From Leptospira yanagawae serovar Saopaulo str. Sao Paulo = ATCC 700523 (GTDB taxonomy: Bacteria; Spirochaetota; Leptospiria; Leptospirales; Leptospiraceae): DNA of 64,000 bases. The position numbers and the translations under genes are program-made. The stretch is taken from assembly GCF_000332475.2 (NCBI RefSeq), contig NZ_AOGX02000044.1, positions 1 to 64,000 of the forward strand, written 5' to 3'. Under the pieces are notes generated by a model. The model was not told where the DNA came from, ran no database searches, and saw only the letters and a program-made list of their open reading frames with translations. Below, piece after piece: positions 25,675 to 34,849 of the stretch (position 1 is its first letter; every line of letters starts with the position of its first letter).

Positions 25675-27831
25675 TTAAAGGGGAAGTTCCAATACAAACT
25701 TCGGATATTCCATACGATTAATTGAAATCTTTCCTCCAATTTGATCGGTCAACATTCCTATCAATTGCAAACCAAAACCTGGTGTGTTCTGAAATGAAAC
25801 TGTCTCTGGTATACCTTTTCCATTATCCGAGTATTCTAAAAATACCACCTGCCCCTGTTTGGTGATTTTCAGAATGATTGCAGGATTCGTTTTTTCAATG
25901 AATGCATGTTTCATTGAATTTGTAATTAGTTCATTCAGTATGATTCCCAATGAAGAAAGAATTTTTGCATTCACTTCTACACGCTCATCAACAATATCCA
26001 ATTGGATAGAAACATTTTTAGGAAAAATAGAAACAATCTCATGGCAAAAGGTTGGAAAATAATCTTGGATAGAAACACTATTATCCGTTTCCGAATGATA
26101 CAGCTTATCATACAACACAATCATACTTTTAATTCGACCAGCCGCTTCATACAATATCGTTTGTACGGCATTGTCTTCTTGAGAATTTGCCTGTAAATTC
26201 AATAGCGTAAAGATGGAACTCATATTGTTTTTAACACGATGATGGATTTCTTTTAAAATATTTTCTTTTTCTATGAGGAGCTTTTGGATTTTTGATTCGG
26301 ATAAATTTCGAGCACTTACATCTCTTAAAATCACCGTAAATAAAGATTCACCATTGACGGTGATTTGGGAAATTGATGCTTCAATCGGGAACTCCTCTCC
26401 ATTTGCCCGAAGTCCACTGATCTCACCCAAAGCGCCCATCGCCCTTCGACTGACACCCGTTTTTTGAAATTGGTCTATATGGTTATCATGTTGTTTTCTA
26501 AAATTTTCTGGAATTAGTTTGTCTAAGGGTTGACCAATGATCTCACGAGCATCATAATCAAACATTTTTTCTGCTGCACCATTAAACAAGATAATCTTTT
26601 TTGAACTATCGATACTGATAATTGCATCCATAGCAGACTCTATGATTTGGGTTAATTTTGCTTCGGATTCCTTGATTTGTTTTAGAGCAATCAATCGTTC
26701 CGAAATATCACGAGCTACAAAGATGTAACCAGTTGGCAAATCAGATTCATCGTTTAACAATACTACGTTGACTTCAATATTTCTGACTTCTCCATTTTTA
26801 GCATATTGGATTGCTTCACCTATAAAACTTCCCTCTAAATTTACTTTTTCAATCACTTCATCATTTGTGAAGCGGAGGTATTCTGTGTTTAGAACCTCTA
26901 ATAAATTTTTTCCGATGACCTCCTCTTCCTTCCAGAAAAATATTTTTTCTGCAGCTTTATTCCAATAATTTATATTTTGATTAAAATCTGTGCCAATCAC
27001 AGCGTCTAAAACATTATTAAGCATATTTGCTTGTTTGGCGATTCGACTTTGGACATTGTATTCATCTGTAATGTCGCGAAAGACTAAAACTACACCGTTG
27101 GTCTCTCCATTTAAATCTTTTATGGGAGAACCTGAATCAGCAATTTGAAATTCTTTCCCATCTTTTGCAATGAGAACGGTATGGTTAGCCAAGGCGACAA
27201 TGGAATTTGTTTTTAATACTACTTCTACTGGGTTTTCGACTTTTTGCCTTGTTTTCACATTGATGATGTTGAAAACTTGATTGATTTCCAATCCAATTCC
27301 ATCTTCATGAGTCCAACCAGTTAATTTTTCTGCAACCGGGTTGATCCGAGTGATTTTTCCTTCTTTATCTGTTGCGATGACTCCATCGCCAATGGAGTGT
27401 AATACGGTCTCTAAATGTTCTTTTTTACTTTTGGTTAATTCGTTTGCTTGGAACAATTTGAAAGCCATTTTGATGGATGCATCAAGCACAGTGAAACCTG
27501 AATTTTTTACAACATAACCATAGGATGTGATGGATTCTGTTTTTTTGACAATTTCTCTTTCCGTATGGGAAGATAAAAAGACGATTGGAATTTCTTTGTG
27601 GTTTAGGATTTGAGTGGCAGTTTGAGTTCCATCCATGCCCTTTCCCAAATCGATGTCCATGAGAATCAAATCATAAGGATTTTCTCCTTGAAGAATGAGA
27701 TTAATTGCATTTTCACCATTGGTAACATGTGTTACTTGATATCCACCTTGTTCTAATTGATTTTTTTCATAAAGGGCTAGGATGGCTTCATCTTCTACAA
27801 GTAAAATAGATTTGTCCGCAACAATTGTCAT
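25675..27831 (-). CDS. Response-regulator / triple-PAS / HisKA_2 hybrid histidine kinase
   Basis: A 718-residue soluble kinase. Residues 1-125 form a receiver domain with phospho-Asp 59 in LILMDIDLG. Three PAS domains follow at about 140-260, 265-380 and 385-505 (TDKEGKITRINPVAEKLTGW and NYWNKAAEKIFFWKEEEVIG-type motifs). The transmitter is HisKA_2 type, with the phosphoacceptor in EIHHRVKNNMSSIFTLLNLQ, and an ATPase with NELITNSMKHAF and DNGKGIPE. No membrane segment, so it likely senses a cytoplasmic cue and takes phosphate from another kinase. No partner is adjacent. Confidence 0.9.
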   Translation of the reverse strand: MTIVADKSILLVEDEAILALYEKNQLEQGGYQVTHVTNGENAINLILQGENPYDLILMDIDLGKGMDGTQTATQILNHKEIPIVFLSSHTEREIVKKTESITSYGYVVKNSGFTVLDASIKMAFKLFQANELTKSKKEHLETVLHSIGDGVIATDKEGKITRINPVAEKLTGWTHEDGIGLEINQVFNIINVKTRQKVENPVEVVLKTNSIVALANHTVLIAKDGKEFQIADSGSPIKDLNGETNGVVLVFRDITDEYNVQSRIAKQANMLNNVLDAVIGTDFNQNINYWNKAAEKIFFWKEEEVIGKNLLEVLNTEYLRFTNDEVIEKVNLEGSFIGEAIQYAKNGEVRNIEVNVVLLNDESDLPTGYIFVARDISERLIALKQIKESEAKLTQIIESAMDAIISIDSSKKIILFNGAAEKMFDYDAREIIGQPLDKLIPENFRKQHDNHIDQFQKTGVSRRAMGALGEISGLRANGEEFPIEASISQITVNGESLFTVILRDVSARNLSESKIQKLLIEKENILKEIHHRVKNNMSSIFTLLNLQANSQEDNAVQTILYEAAGRIKSMIVLYDKLYHSETDNSVSIQDYFPTFCHEIVSIFPKNVSIQLDIVDERVEVNAKILSSLGIILNELITNSMKHAFIEKTNPAIILKITKQGQVVFLEYSDNGKGIPETVSFQNTPGFGLQLIGMLTDQIGGKISINRMEYPKFVLELPL

Positions 27832-27959
27832 CTCACATCCTTTCGTGTTCCTCTAGGTGGACCAGAAAAACTTCCGAACTCCAAAAGATGCCAGATTGAT
27901 TTTGAATTTCAATCAAATATTTAGAAATTTTCTAATATTCAAATCCCATTCACTATCCT

Positions 27960-29414
27960 TTATTTTTCTTTTTTTATACTATTTTTTATGACAAAATAGA
28001 AAATTCGAACCATGGAAATAGACAGATAAAGAAAAACGAAACCAATGAACCAATTTCCAAATTGCGTATAAAGTGTATCCAACTTTGTGACGGGAACAGA
28101 AGAGACTAACACACCATCATTGGACTCAAAAGAATCTAATGTTCCTTTTGCCCTTCCATACGCATCATAAATCCCAGAAAGTCCATCTCTTGCAGAACGC
28201 ACGATTGAGGAACCATTTTCGATTCCTCGGAGAACAGCCATCTCAGTATGAAAGGGATTAATTCCTGACCAATCGGAAGCTGGAATGAACGTGATACCCG
28301 CACCTTCTTTTGAATGGATTCCAGTAACCCAAAGGCTATCAAAGTCATAACAAATAGCAGCAGACATTTTCCCATACTGAGTTTCCAATGCTTTAATCTC
28401 AGACTTCTGTTTTGACACTGGCTCTCCTGGAACCAAAAATTGTTTAAAATATGTTTGGCGAATCGTTCCGTTAGAAGCAATCCATACCAATTTATTATCA
28501 AAGAAAAATTCCTTTTCTTTTAATTGGATGATGTATGCCGCAATGATTTCAATGTCGTATTCTTTAGCCATTGAGGAAATTAAATCTAAAAAATAAGTTT
28601 CTTTTTCTTTAGCGATGAGAACCGCACCTTCATTCCAAACAATTACTTTGGCTCCTTCTTTCGCAGCTAATTTTGTTTTTTCAAGTGTAACTTCAGTATT
28701 TTGTGAATTGATTTTTGTATCCTTAAAGATGGCAGAAATCGGAAATTTGGTGGTAATGGTGGCTACTTTGATTTGTTCTCCAGGAATGGGTCTACTCAAT
28801 CGAAATGTGCCGTAAAAATAAAGAACTACCAGTAAAGAGAAAGAAAAGAAAAGATATAAATACGATTCTTTTTTTAAAATTTCCTCACCAAATATTTCAC
28901 TCAGAACTTTCTCTAAGCAAACATTGATTAAATAAATTATAAAACTGATTCCTGTTGCACCAAACAAAGATGCTGATTGCATTAAAATTAAATTTCCAAT
29001 TTGGCTATTAGCCAACATTCCCCAAACACCCAAATCTGAAAAGTAACCTCCGATCCATTCAAAACTACAACATAGGAGAGAAAAAAACAAAATCGGTGAA
29101 ACAATTTTTGAATAACGAATCCTTATAAAATTCCAGATCCAAAGTATAAACGAAAAGAGAAGGCCTGCTTGGATTCCGGAGAAAATGGCAATCCATACAT
29201 GAAAAGGTTCACTTACAATTCTCAATGTTGAGATGGTATGAAATAAGATCAAACTAGGCAATAAAATCTTAAACGAATGACCCAAACGAACATACCGCAA
29301 AAAGGGTATAAAAAGAATCCAAGAAAAAATTGGGACATTCCATTTCATTCCTGTAAAACAAACAAATAATCCGCCTAAACATAATAGGATCCATTGGTTT
29401 GATAGGTATCTCAT
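27960..29414 (-). CDS. Apolipoprotein N-acyltransferase (Lnt)-like protein
   Basis: A 484-residue membrane enzyme with about six N-terminal segments, a periplasmic nitrilase-fold domain (about 210-450) and a C-terminal segment. The nitrilase triad is readable: Glu in VIVWNEGAVLIAKE, Lys in TYFKQFLVPGE, and Cys in MSAAICYDFDSLW. Lnt adds the third acyl chain to lipoproteins. Its start overlaps a TetR gene by four bases, unusual for a housekeeping lnt, so it may be a paralogue with a conditional role. Confidence 0.82.
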   Translation of the reverse strand: MRYLSNQWILLCLGGLFVCFTGMKWNVPIFSWILFIPFLRYVRLGHSFKILLPSLILFHTISTLRIVSEPFHVWIAIFSGIQAGLLFSFILWIWNFIRIRYSKIVSPILFFSLLCCSFEWIGGYFSDLGVWGMLANSQIGNLILMQSASLFGATGISFIIYLINVCLEKVLSEIFGEEILKKESYLYLFFSFSLLVVLYFYGTFRLSRPIPGEQIKVATITTKFPISAIFKDTKINSQNTEVTLEKTKLAAKEGAKVIVWNEGAVLIAKEKETYFLDLISSMAKEYDIEIIAAYIIQLKEKEFFFDNKLVWIASNGTIRQTYFKQFLVPGEPVSKQKSEIKALETQYGKMSAAICYDFDSLWVTGIHSKEGAGITFIPASDWSGINPFHTEMAVLRGIENGSSIVRSARDGLSGIYDAYGRAKGTLDSFESNDGVLVSSVPVTKLDTLYTQFGNWFIGFVFLYLSISMVRIFYFVIKNSIKKEK

Positions 29415-30124
29415 TTTTTTACTCTCTTTTTTTCTTTATGTTTGATACTGCCACCGGCACCTAACCAAATATAATGAAACGTTTCCATCCAAAGTGTTTC
29501 TAAATTTTCTCCCAACTGAAACGAAAGGATTGGGATCCCAAAAAAACAACTAGCAATCGACAAAGATAATGATTTCCAATTTGTATCTTTCGGAAGTTCT
29601 TTATTTATCTTTGCCAAAGTCATTGCTTTTTCTAAAAGCATTTCGATACCACCGACTTGCAAATTTAGTATTTCTGGATAATCGGGGAAAAGTAATATCT
29701 TTTCAGCATCTGTCAAAGTTTGGTGCCGTATCTCTTTTTTCTTCCTAGCTTGAAAGGATATGATTTCAAGTAGTATCCTAGGATTTTTTTTGGATTCTCT
29801 TGCAGTGTATTGGAACAGTGATAACAACAAACCATACCCTGATTCTTCAGAGTTTTGTTTTTCATTAAGAACACTCACCATAAGACTCCAAATTTGGATG
29901 TAGTGAAGGATCAAATCATCTTTTTCAGGAAAATAATTGTAAAAGGTTGGCTCCGAAATTTCAGCGAATTCACAAAGTTCTATGATTTTGATCTCATCAA
30001 AAGAACGAGATTCCAATAATGTGAGCAATCCAAAGGTAAGATTTGTTCGAGTCCTAGCAAATTTCCGCTCTTTTAAAGTGAATTTTTGTAATGGATCAGC
30101 CTTTGTATTTTCAAATCGGAGCAC
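29411..30124 (-). CDS. TetR-family regulator, coupled to the Lnt-like gene
   Basis: A 237-residue regulator with the DNA-binding domain at about 25-75 (LESRSFDEIKIIELCEFAEI, SEPTFYNYFPEKDDL). The GTG at 30124 is the first start; there is little ribosome site ahead of it, so the true start may be slightly inside. The stop overlaps the lnt-like start (ATGA). Two tandem 14-bp palindromes lie 10-41 bases upstream of GTG, so self-repression together with the lnt-like gene is likely. Confidence 0.85.
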   Translation of the reverse strand: MLRFENTKADPLQKFTLKERKFARTRTNLTFGLLTLLESRSFDEIKIIELCEFAEISEPTFYNYFPEKDDLILHYIQIWSLMVSVLNEKQNSEESGYGLLLSLFQYTARESKKNPRILLEIISFQARKKKEIRHQTLTDAEKILLFPDYPEILNLQVGGIEMLLEKAMTLAKINKELPKDTNWKSLSLSIASCFFGIPILSFQLGENLETLWMETFHYIWLGAGGSIKHKEKKRVKK

Positions 30125-30133
30125 GAATCAATC

Positions 30134-30165
30134 TATAGTCAGCTATATTTTTATAGTCAACTATA
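30134..30165. promoter_or_regulatory. Two tandem 14-bp palindromic operators before the TetR-lnt operon
   Basis: TATAGTCAGCTATA (30134-30147) and TATAGTCAACTATA (30152-30165) have perfect TATAG/CTATA arms around a four-base centre. Their centres are 18 bases apart. They sit just in front of the GTG at 30124, where promoter or leader should be, and are good candidates for binding by the encoded TetR protein. Confidence 0.75.
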
Positions 30166-30273
30166 TTTTCTTTATCAATTGCTGAAAAACGAACTTACTG
30201 GAATTTTTTTATTTGTTTTTTGGAAAACGATTGTGAGAAAGTGAAAGTTGTGATAGTCGGAACGTATTGGGAG

Positions 30274-30309
30274 GCGGGTCTAGTTCCCCACCCTAAGTCG
30301 GGCGGGGAT
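30274..30309. repeat. GC-rich hairpin after the Xer gene
   Basis: On the minus strand CCCCGCCC pairs with GGGTGGGG (one G-T) around GACTTA, 8 bases after the recombinase stop. It is followed by a second C-rich run (CCCGCCTCCC) and no T-tract. Its base make-up differs sharply from its flanks. It could be a terminator without T-run or a dispersed repeat. Confidence 0.45.
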
Positions 30310-30317
30310 TTAATTCC

Positions 30318-31253
30318 TTACTTCTTTGCATGCGGATGGGCATTCCTGTAGACTTCCTTGAGCCTATCCCTAGAAACACTCAAATACACTTGTGTAGAGG
30401 ATAAAGACGAATGACCGAGTAACTCTTGTACGGCGCGAATGTCTGCCCCGGCATTCAATAGGTCTGTTGCAAATGTATGCCTAAATTTATGCGGAGTGAT
30501 GGCTTTTTCCATTCCCATCATCACCCTTCTTTCAGATAAAATGTATCGAATCCCACGAGTAGTGAGTTTTCCACCACGTTGGTTTAAAAAAATTTCATCT
30601 GGCCCACTGTTCCCTCTTTCTTCTAAATATTCTTTGAGAGCTTCTTTTGCTTCTGGACCAATAAAAACAAAACGTTCTTTTCTTCTTTTTCCCATCACTT
30701 TAAGCGATGTTAACTCTTCATTCAAGTCACTTAACTTTGCATTCACTAACTCAAATACACGAAGTCCCGTGCTATACAAAACCTCTACGATAGCTTTGTC
30801 TCTTTTTCCAAGTACTTCCTTTTTTTCAGGATCTTCATAATCGAGTATGTCTTCCGTTTCAATCGGAGTGAAATTTTTAGGTAACTTCTTTTTTGTTTTT
30901 GGGAAACTTACCTGGAGGATTGGGTTTGCCCCGATCTTTTCCTCACGGAATAAAAATTTATAAAAGGTGCGTAAGGAAGAAAGTTTACGACTCTGTGTTC
31001 GTTTGTCTTGTTTCTTTGTAGATTTAAGATCTGAAAAATATGCTCTAACATCTAAAACATCAACACTTAAGATATCTATTTCTTCTTTGATGCAAAACTC
31101 GAAGAAAAACTTTAAATCACGCAAATAGGCAAATAAAGTATGCTCCGAATAGTTCTTCTCAATTTTTAGGTAAGTGCGGTAACTACGAAATAAATCCACC
31201 ATGGCTTGGGGAAAATGTTCTGGGATTTGGACTTCGAGGACAGGCAGGGTCAT
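30318..31253 (-). CDS. Tyrosine recombinase (XerC/XerD family)
   Basis: A 311-residue site-specific recombinase for resolving chromosome dimers. The N-terminal SAM-like domain (residues 15-105) contains SEHTLFAYLRDLKFFFEFC. The catalytic residues are Arg165 (STGLRVFEL), Lys189, His255 and Arg258 (HKFRHTFAT), His281 (LLGHSSL) and Tyr290. Length is typical of XerC/XerD. I cannot tell C from D. It is near recA but transcribed away from it. Confidence 0.9.
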   Translation of the reverse strand: MTLPVLEVQIPEHFPQAMVDLFRSYRTYLKIEKNYSEHTLFAYLRDLKFFFEFCIKEEIDILSVDVLDVRAYFSDLKSTKKQDKRTQSRKLSSLRTFYKFLFREEKIGANPILQVSFPKTKKKLPKNFTPIETEDILDYEDPEKKEVLGKRDKAIVEVLYSTGLRVFELVNAKLSDLNEELTSLKVMGKRRKERFVFIGPEAKEALKEYLEERGNSGPDEIFLNQRGGKLTTRGIRYILSERRVMMGMEKAITPHKFRHTFATDLLNAGADIRAVQELLGHSSLSSTQVYLSVSRDRLKEVYRNAHPHAKK

Positions 31254-31549
31254 ACATCAAAACTATCGGCTAAGTTTTCTTTCTCCCCCTTCAAAAAAAT
31301 ACTATACAAGTACTTACATTTTGTTTAGTGTTGAATTCGGAAAAAAAAGACATAATCCAGAAAAATTCCTCTCCCAACCCTAGTTTGTCCCAGGCCTAAG
31401 GCATAATGGAGTCACTTCGGAAGAGAAAAAGAGTGGAATTCGGAAGGGATGGGTTCATCCTTGAGAGAGTCAGACGGATTTTTTAAAACCAACTGGCCAA
31501 GTCCCCTACCTAGTCTTTCGGAACACCGACTTAGGAGAACGATTGATTC
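31254..31549. other. Promoter region between xer and recA
   Basis: About 296 bases between divergent genes. An AGGAG ribosome site lies 13 bases before the recA ATG. I looked for a LexA-type dyad (TTTG-N5-CAAA) and saw no clear copy. Confidence 0.5.
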
Positions 31550-32713
31550 ATGAAAAAAGAGAAAGCTGACAAGGCACTAGAAAAAGAAACCGACCAAAGA
31601 AAGCAGGCAATTGATGCCGCCCTAGGCCAAATTGAAAAACAATTCGGTAAAGGATCCATCATGCGTCTCGGTGCCGACACACGTATGGCCGAAATGAATG
31701 TGGTATCCACTGGCTCTTTGGACCTTGACATTGCTTTAGGGATTGGTGGTTTCCCATCCGGTCGTATCATTGAAATCTATGGACCTGAGTCTTCTGGTAA
31801 AACAACACTCACTCTTTCTGCCATTGCAGAAACACAAAAGAAAGGTGGCATTGCTGCTTTTATCGATGCCGAACATGCTCTCGATCCGTCTTATGCCAAA
31901 AAACTAGGTGTGAATGTAGACGATCTACTCGTTGCCCAACCAGACAACGGCGAAGAAGCTTTGGAAATCTGCGAATCTCTTGTTCGTTCCAACGCCATTG
32001 ACCTCATTGTCATCGACTCAGTTGCCGCCCTAGTCCCTAAGGCGGAAATCGAAGGGGATATGGGAGACTCCCACATGGGTCTACAAGCCCGCCTCATGTC
32101 ACAAGCCCTTCGTAAACTCACGGGAACCATTTCAAAATCCAGTACAACCGTCATTTTCATCAACCAGATCCGTATGAAAATCGGAGTGATGTTTGGAAGT
32201 CCAGAAACCACTACTGGTGGGAATGCATTAAAATTCTATGCGTCCATTCGCCTTGATATCCGTAGGATTGAAACTCTGAAAGAAAAAGAGGAACCAGTCG
32301 GAAACCGTGTTCGAGTGAAAGTGGTGAAAAACAAATGTGCGCCGCCGTTCCGTCAGGCTGAATTCGATATCATGTATGCCAATGGAATCAATCGCGAAAG
32401 TTCACTCATTGACCTAGCGGTCCGTCATGATCTAGTAGCGAAAGCTGGTTCTTGGTATTCCTATAACGGAGAAAAAATTGGCCAAGGAAAAGAACAAGTT
32501 AGGAACTTCTTCTTAGAAAACCCTGACATTGCTTTTAAAATCGAAAACCAAGTGCGTGATTTGAATGGACTCCCAGTCCTTGACCAAGCCAAGATCCAAA
32601 CTCGAGAAGTAAAATCGATTGAGAGAGACCCCAAAGAAACAAAGGAAACAAAATCAAAACAACCTGTTAGTTTCTCAACAGAAGGGGATGGAGACATCGC
32701 AGTAGGCGAATAA
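31550..32713 (+). CDS. recA: Recombinase A
   Basis: The 387-residue RecA protein forms ssDNA filaments for strand exchange and drives LexA cleavage. Walker [10 protein letters not shown] is at residues 78-86. The L1/L2 loops contain [20 protein letters not shown] and [20 protein letters not shown]. The core ends with the usual [12 protein letters not shown] region, followed by a Lys/Glu-rich tail of about 50 residues. All standard motifs are present. A strong terminator follows. Confidence 0.98.
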   Translation: MKKEKADKALEKETDQRKQAIDAALGQIEKQFGKGSIMRLGADTRMAEMNVVSTGSLDLDIALGIGGFPSGRIIEIYGPESSGKTTLTLSAIAETQKKGGIAAFIDAEHALDPSYAKKLGVNVDDLLVAQPDNGEEALEICESLVRSNAIDLIVIDSVAALVPKAEIEGDMGDSHMGLQARLMSQALRKLTGTISKSSTTVIFINQIRMKIGVMFGSPETTTGGNALKFYASIRLDIRRIETLKEKEEPVGNRVRVKVVKNKCAPPFRQAEFDIMYANGINRESSLIDLAVRHDLVAKAGSWYSYNGEKIGQGKEQVRNFFLENPDIAFKIENQVRDLNGLPVLDQAKIQTREVKSIERDPKETKETKSKQPVSFSTEGDGDIAVGE

Positions 32714-32744
32714 CAAAGAAAGGCTTTCTTTTTAGGAACCATTG

Positions 32745-32779
32745 ACCGGTTCGGGTTTTCCCCGAGCCGGTTTTTTTTT
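32745..32779 (+). terminator. recA terminator
   Basis: ACCGGTTCGGG pairs with CCCGAGCCGGT around TTTTC, with one G-T pair, and is followed by nine T residues. It lies about 30 bases after the recA stop. Confidence 0.88.
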
Positions 32780-32893
32780 GCCAAAATCTATCGTGGGTCT
32801 TTTGAGAAAAAAGATATAAGAAAAAGGATGGAATCAAAACCTATCCACTAAACATACCAAAGTGAGTATAAGTTCGTTCTTAGTTTTTCTAGT

Positions 32894-33937
32894 ATGATCC
32901 AAAAAATTTTTATTTTCCTACTCTGTTTCACAATCCAATGCCAAATTTTAGAAAACAAACATACCATCACTCCAGTAGAACAGAATCTTTATGAGGAGTG
33001 GGCAGGGTTAACTGATGCAGATCCTATTCACAAAAGGGAAATGGATCTAAGTTGGAATAAATTAATCCAAACGAGAGATACCATTACTACATATTTAAAA
33101 ACAAAAGAGTACAATCCAAAAGTCAAAACAGTTGTTTATCCGTTTAGTGGAATTGATGTTTTAAATTTGTTTTCATTTTATCCCAATTGTGACCGTTACA
33201 TTCTTTTTGGTTTAGAAGATCCAGGATATCCAAACAAATATGCAGAATTATCGGAGAAAGAAAAATCCATAGTCAAAGCAGGTATCCGTTCTTTGTCAGA
33301 CCACTTGGCAGGGAGAAATTACTTTACTTACCGAAAGATGAAAGAGGAAACAAAGAAAAAAGAATTAAATGGCGCCTACCCAGTGTTTGTTGCTTTTTTA
33401 AAACGAATGGGTAAGGAAATCGTTGACTCAAATGAGGAAACAATTGTCGGGAAAGGGATAATTTACAAAGGATTTACCATCCAAATGTATGACTCAACAT
33501 TAAAAAAGAAAGAGTCACTTACGTATTTTAAAATATTCTTAATTGGGAATGAAGGTGTCGAAGGTGACGGTTTGTATGAATATTTCTCTAATTTGGGTGA
33601 AATAGGTATCTTCACAAAGTCAGCAGAATATTTATTCCATGGCGAAAAACGAAAAACTTTCAGAGACCTCCTTCTAAAAAATGTCAGTTTCGTTGTCCAA
33701 GATGACTCTGGATTTCCTATTCGTCTTTTTCCCGAAGAGCTTTGGAAACGGTTTATTTATGGAAGGTATGAAAAATCTTGGAATTTGTCTGGAGCTGTGA
33801 TCCCGGAAGCCCAACCAGAATTGAAATCATTAAGTGATCGCACGAATGATTCAATTTTGCCCTTCCCTTTTGGATATGGGTATTTGGGAACAAAGGACAA
33901 CAGACAATCTGCTGTCCTAGTGTTTGAAAAAAAATAA
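32894..33937 (+). CDS. Probable lipoprotein of unknown function
   Basis: A 347-residue exported protein. MIQKIFIFLLCFTIQCQILE is a signal with a spirochete-type Cys. The mature part has no repeats or membrane segments. YPFSGIDVLNLFSFYPNC and YILFGLEDPGYPNKYAELSE are recognisable, distinctive stretches, but I cannot assign a family. It starts 180 bases after recA and is separated from it by a terminator. Convergent with the aldo/keto reductase remnant. Confidence 0.72.
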   Translation: MIQKIFIFLLCFTIQCQILENKHTITPVEQNLYEEWAGLTDADPIHKREMDLSWNKLIQTRDTITTYLKTKEYNPKVKTVVYPFSGIDVLNLFSFYPNCDRYILFGLEDPGYPNKYAELSEKEKSIVKAGIRSLSDHLAGRNYFTYRKMKEETKKKELNGAYPVFVAFLKRMGKEIVDSNEETIVGKGIIYKGFTIQMYDSTLKKKESLTYFKIFLIGNEGVEGDGLYEYFSNLGEIGIFTKSAEYLFHGEKRKTFRDLLLKNVSFVVQDDSGFPIRLFPEELWKRFIYGRYEKSWNLSGAVIPEAQPELKSLSDRTNDSILPFPFGYGYLGTKDNRQSAVLVFEKK

Positions 33938-33953
33938 ATCTTCTGAATGAGAT

Positions 33954-34782
33954 TTAGACGACTGTCGTCGGATCCCAACAAGTTCGAAAATTCTCATTCC
34001 AGTTTGATATTTCTTTCATATCTTCTGGGGACAAATTAAAATCAAAAACATCAGCGTTCTCTTTGATTCGGCTTGGATTTTTTGATTTTGGTATCACAAC
34101 ATTTCCTGATTGTAATGACCATCGGATGAGAATCTGAGCATTTGTTTTTCCATACCGATTGGCTAATTTTGTCACCCTTTCATCTTCTAATTTTTGTCCA
34201 TGGGCTAACGGACTATACGCTTCTAATAAAATTCCTTTTTCATTACAATAGGATTTAAGTTCCGTGTCTTGCAAAAATGGATGGTACTCCACCTGATTCA
34301 TCGCAGGTATAATGTCAGTTTCTTTAAGTAATTCTTCCAAATGAAGTACCATAAAATTACTGACACCTATCGCTCTTGCTTTTCCGTCCTTTTTGATTTG
34401 TTCTAATGCTTTCCAAGATTCCTTTCGTTTTCCAGAGACTGGAAAGTGGATCAAATACATATCTACGTAATCAGTTCCTAATTTTTTTTAAGGAAACATC
34501 GATTGCTTTTTGTGCTTCGTCATAACCTTGGTCCGCATTCCATAGTTTGGTGACAAGGAATACATCCTTCCTATGAATCCCACTCTCTTTGATGGCAGCC
34601 CCTACATCGGCTTCATTGCCATAAATGGCAGCTGTATCAATGTGACGGTATCCTGATTCTAGAGCAAATTTCACTGCCTCGAAACATTCTTTCGGGCGGG
34701 ATTTCCAGACTCCTAATCCCAATATTGGGATGGGTACTTTTTGGTTGGTAGTAAGGGTAGAGTTGATTGTGAATTCGGCCAT
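33954..34782 (-). pseudogene. Aldo/keto reductase broken by a one-base shift in a T8 run
   Basis: Two frames together make one complete NADPH-dependent aldo/keto reductase. The first (34471-34782, [10 protein letters not shown] start) ends ...[12 protein letters not shown]; the second (33954-34460) begins within MYLIHFPVSGKRKES. Removing one base from the homopolymer at 34482-34489 joins them as [19 protein letters not shown], the family's usual sequence. Catalytic Asp and Tyr ([11 protein letters not shown]), Lys (VTKLW) and His (LIHFP) are all present across the two parts. It may be a recent pseudogene, a phase-variable gene or a sequencing error. Confidence 0.85.
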
Positions 34783-34849
34783 AACTGAGAGTTTAGACGA
34801 AAATCCCAACCATAGTGGATTCTATGATTGGGATAAAATTCTCCTCGAA

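Noticed and set aside
31254..31549. LexA box upstream of recA
   Set aside because: No clear TTTG-N5-CAAA dyad could be found by eye.
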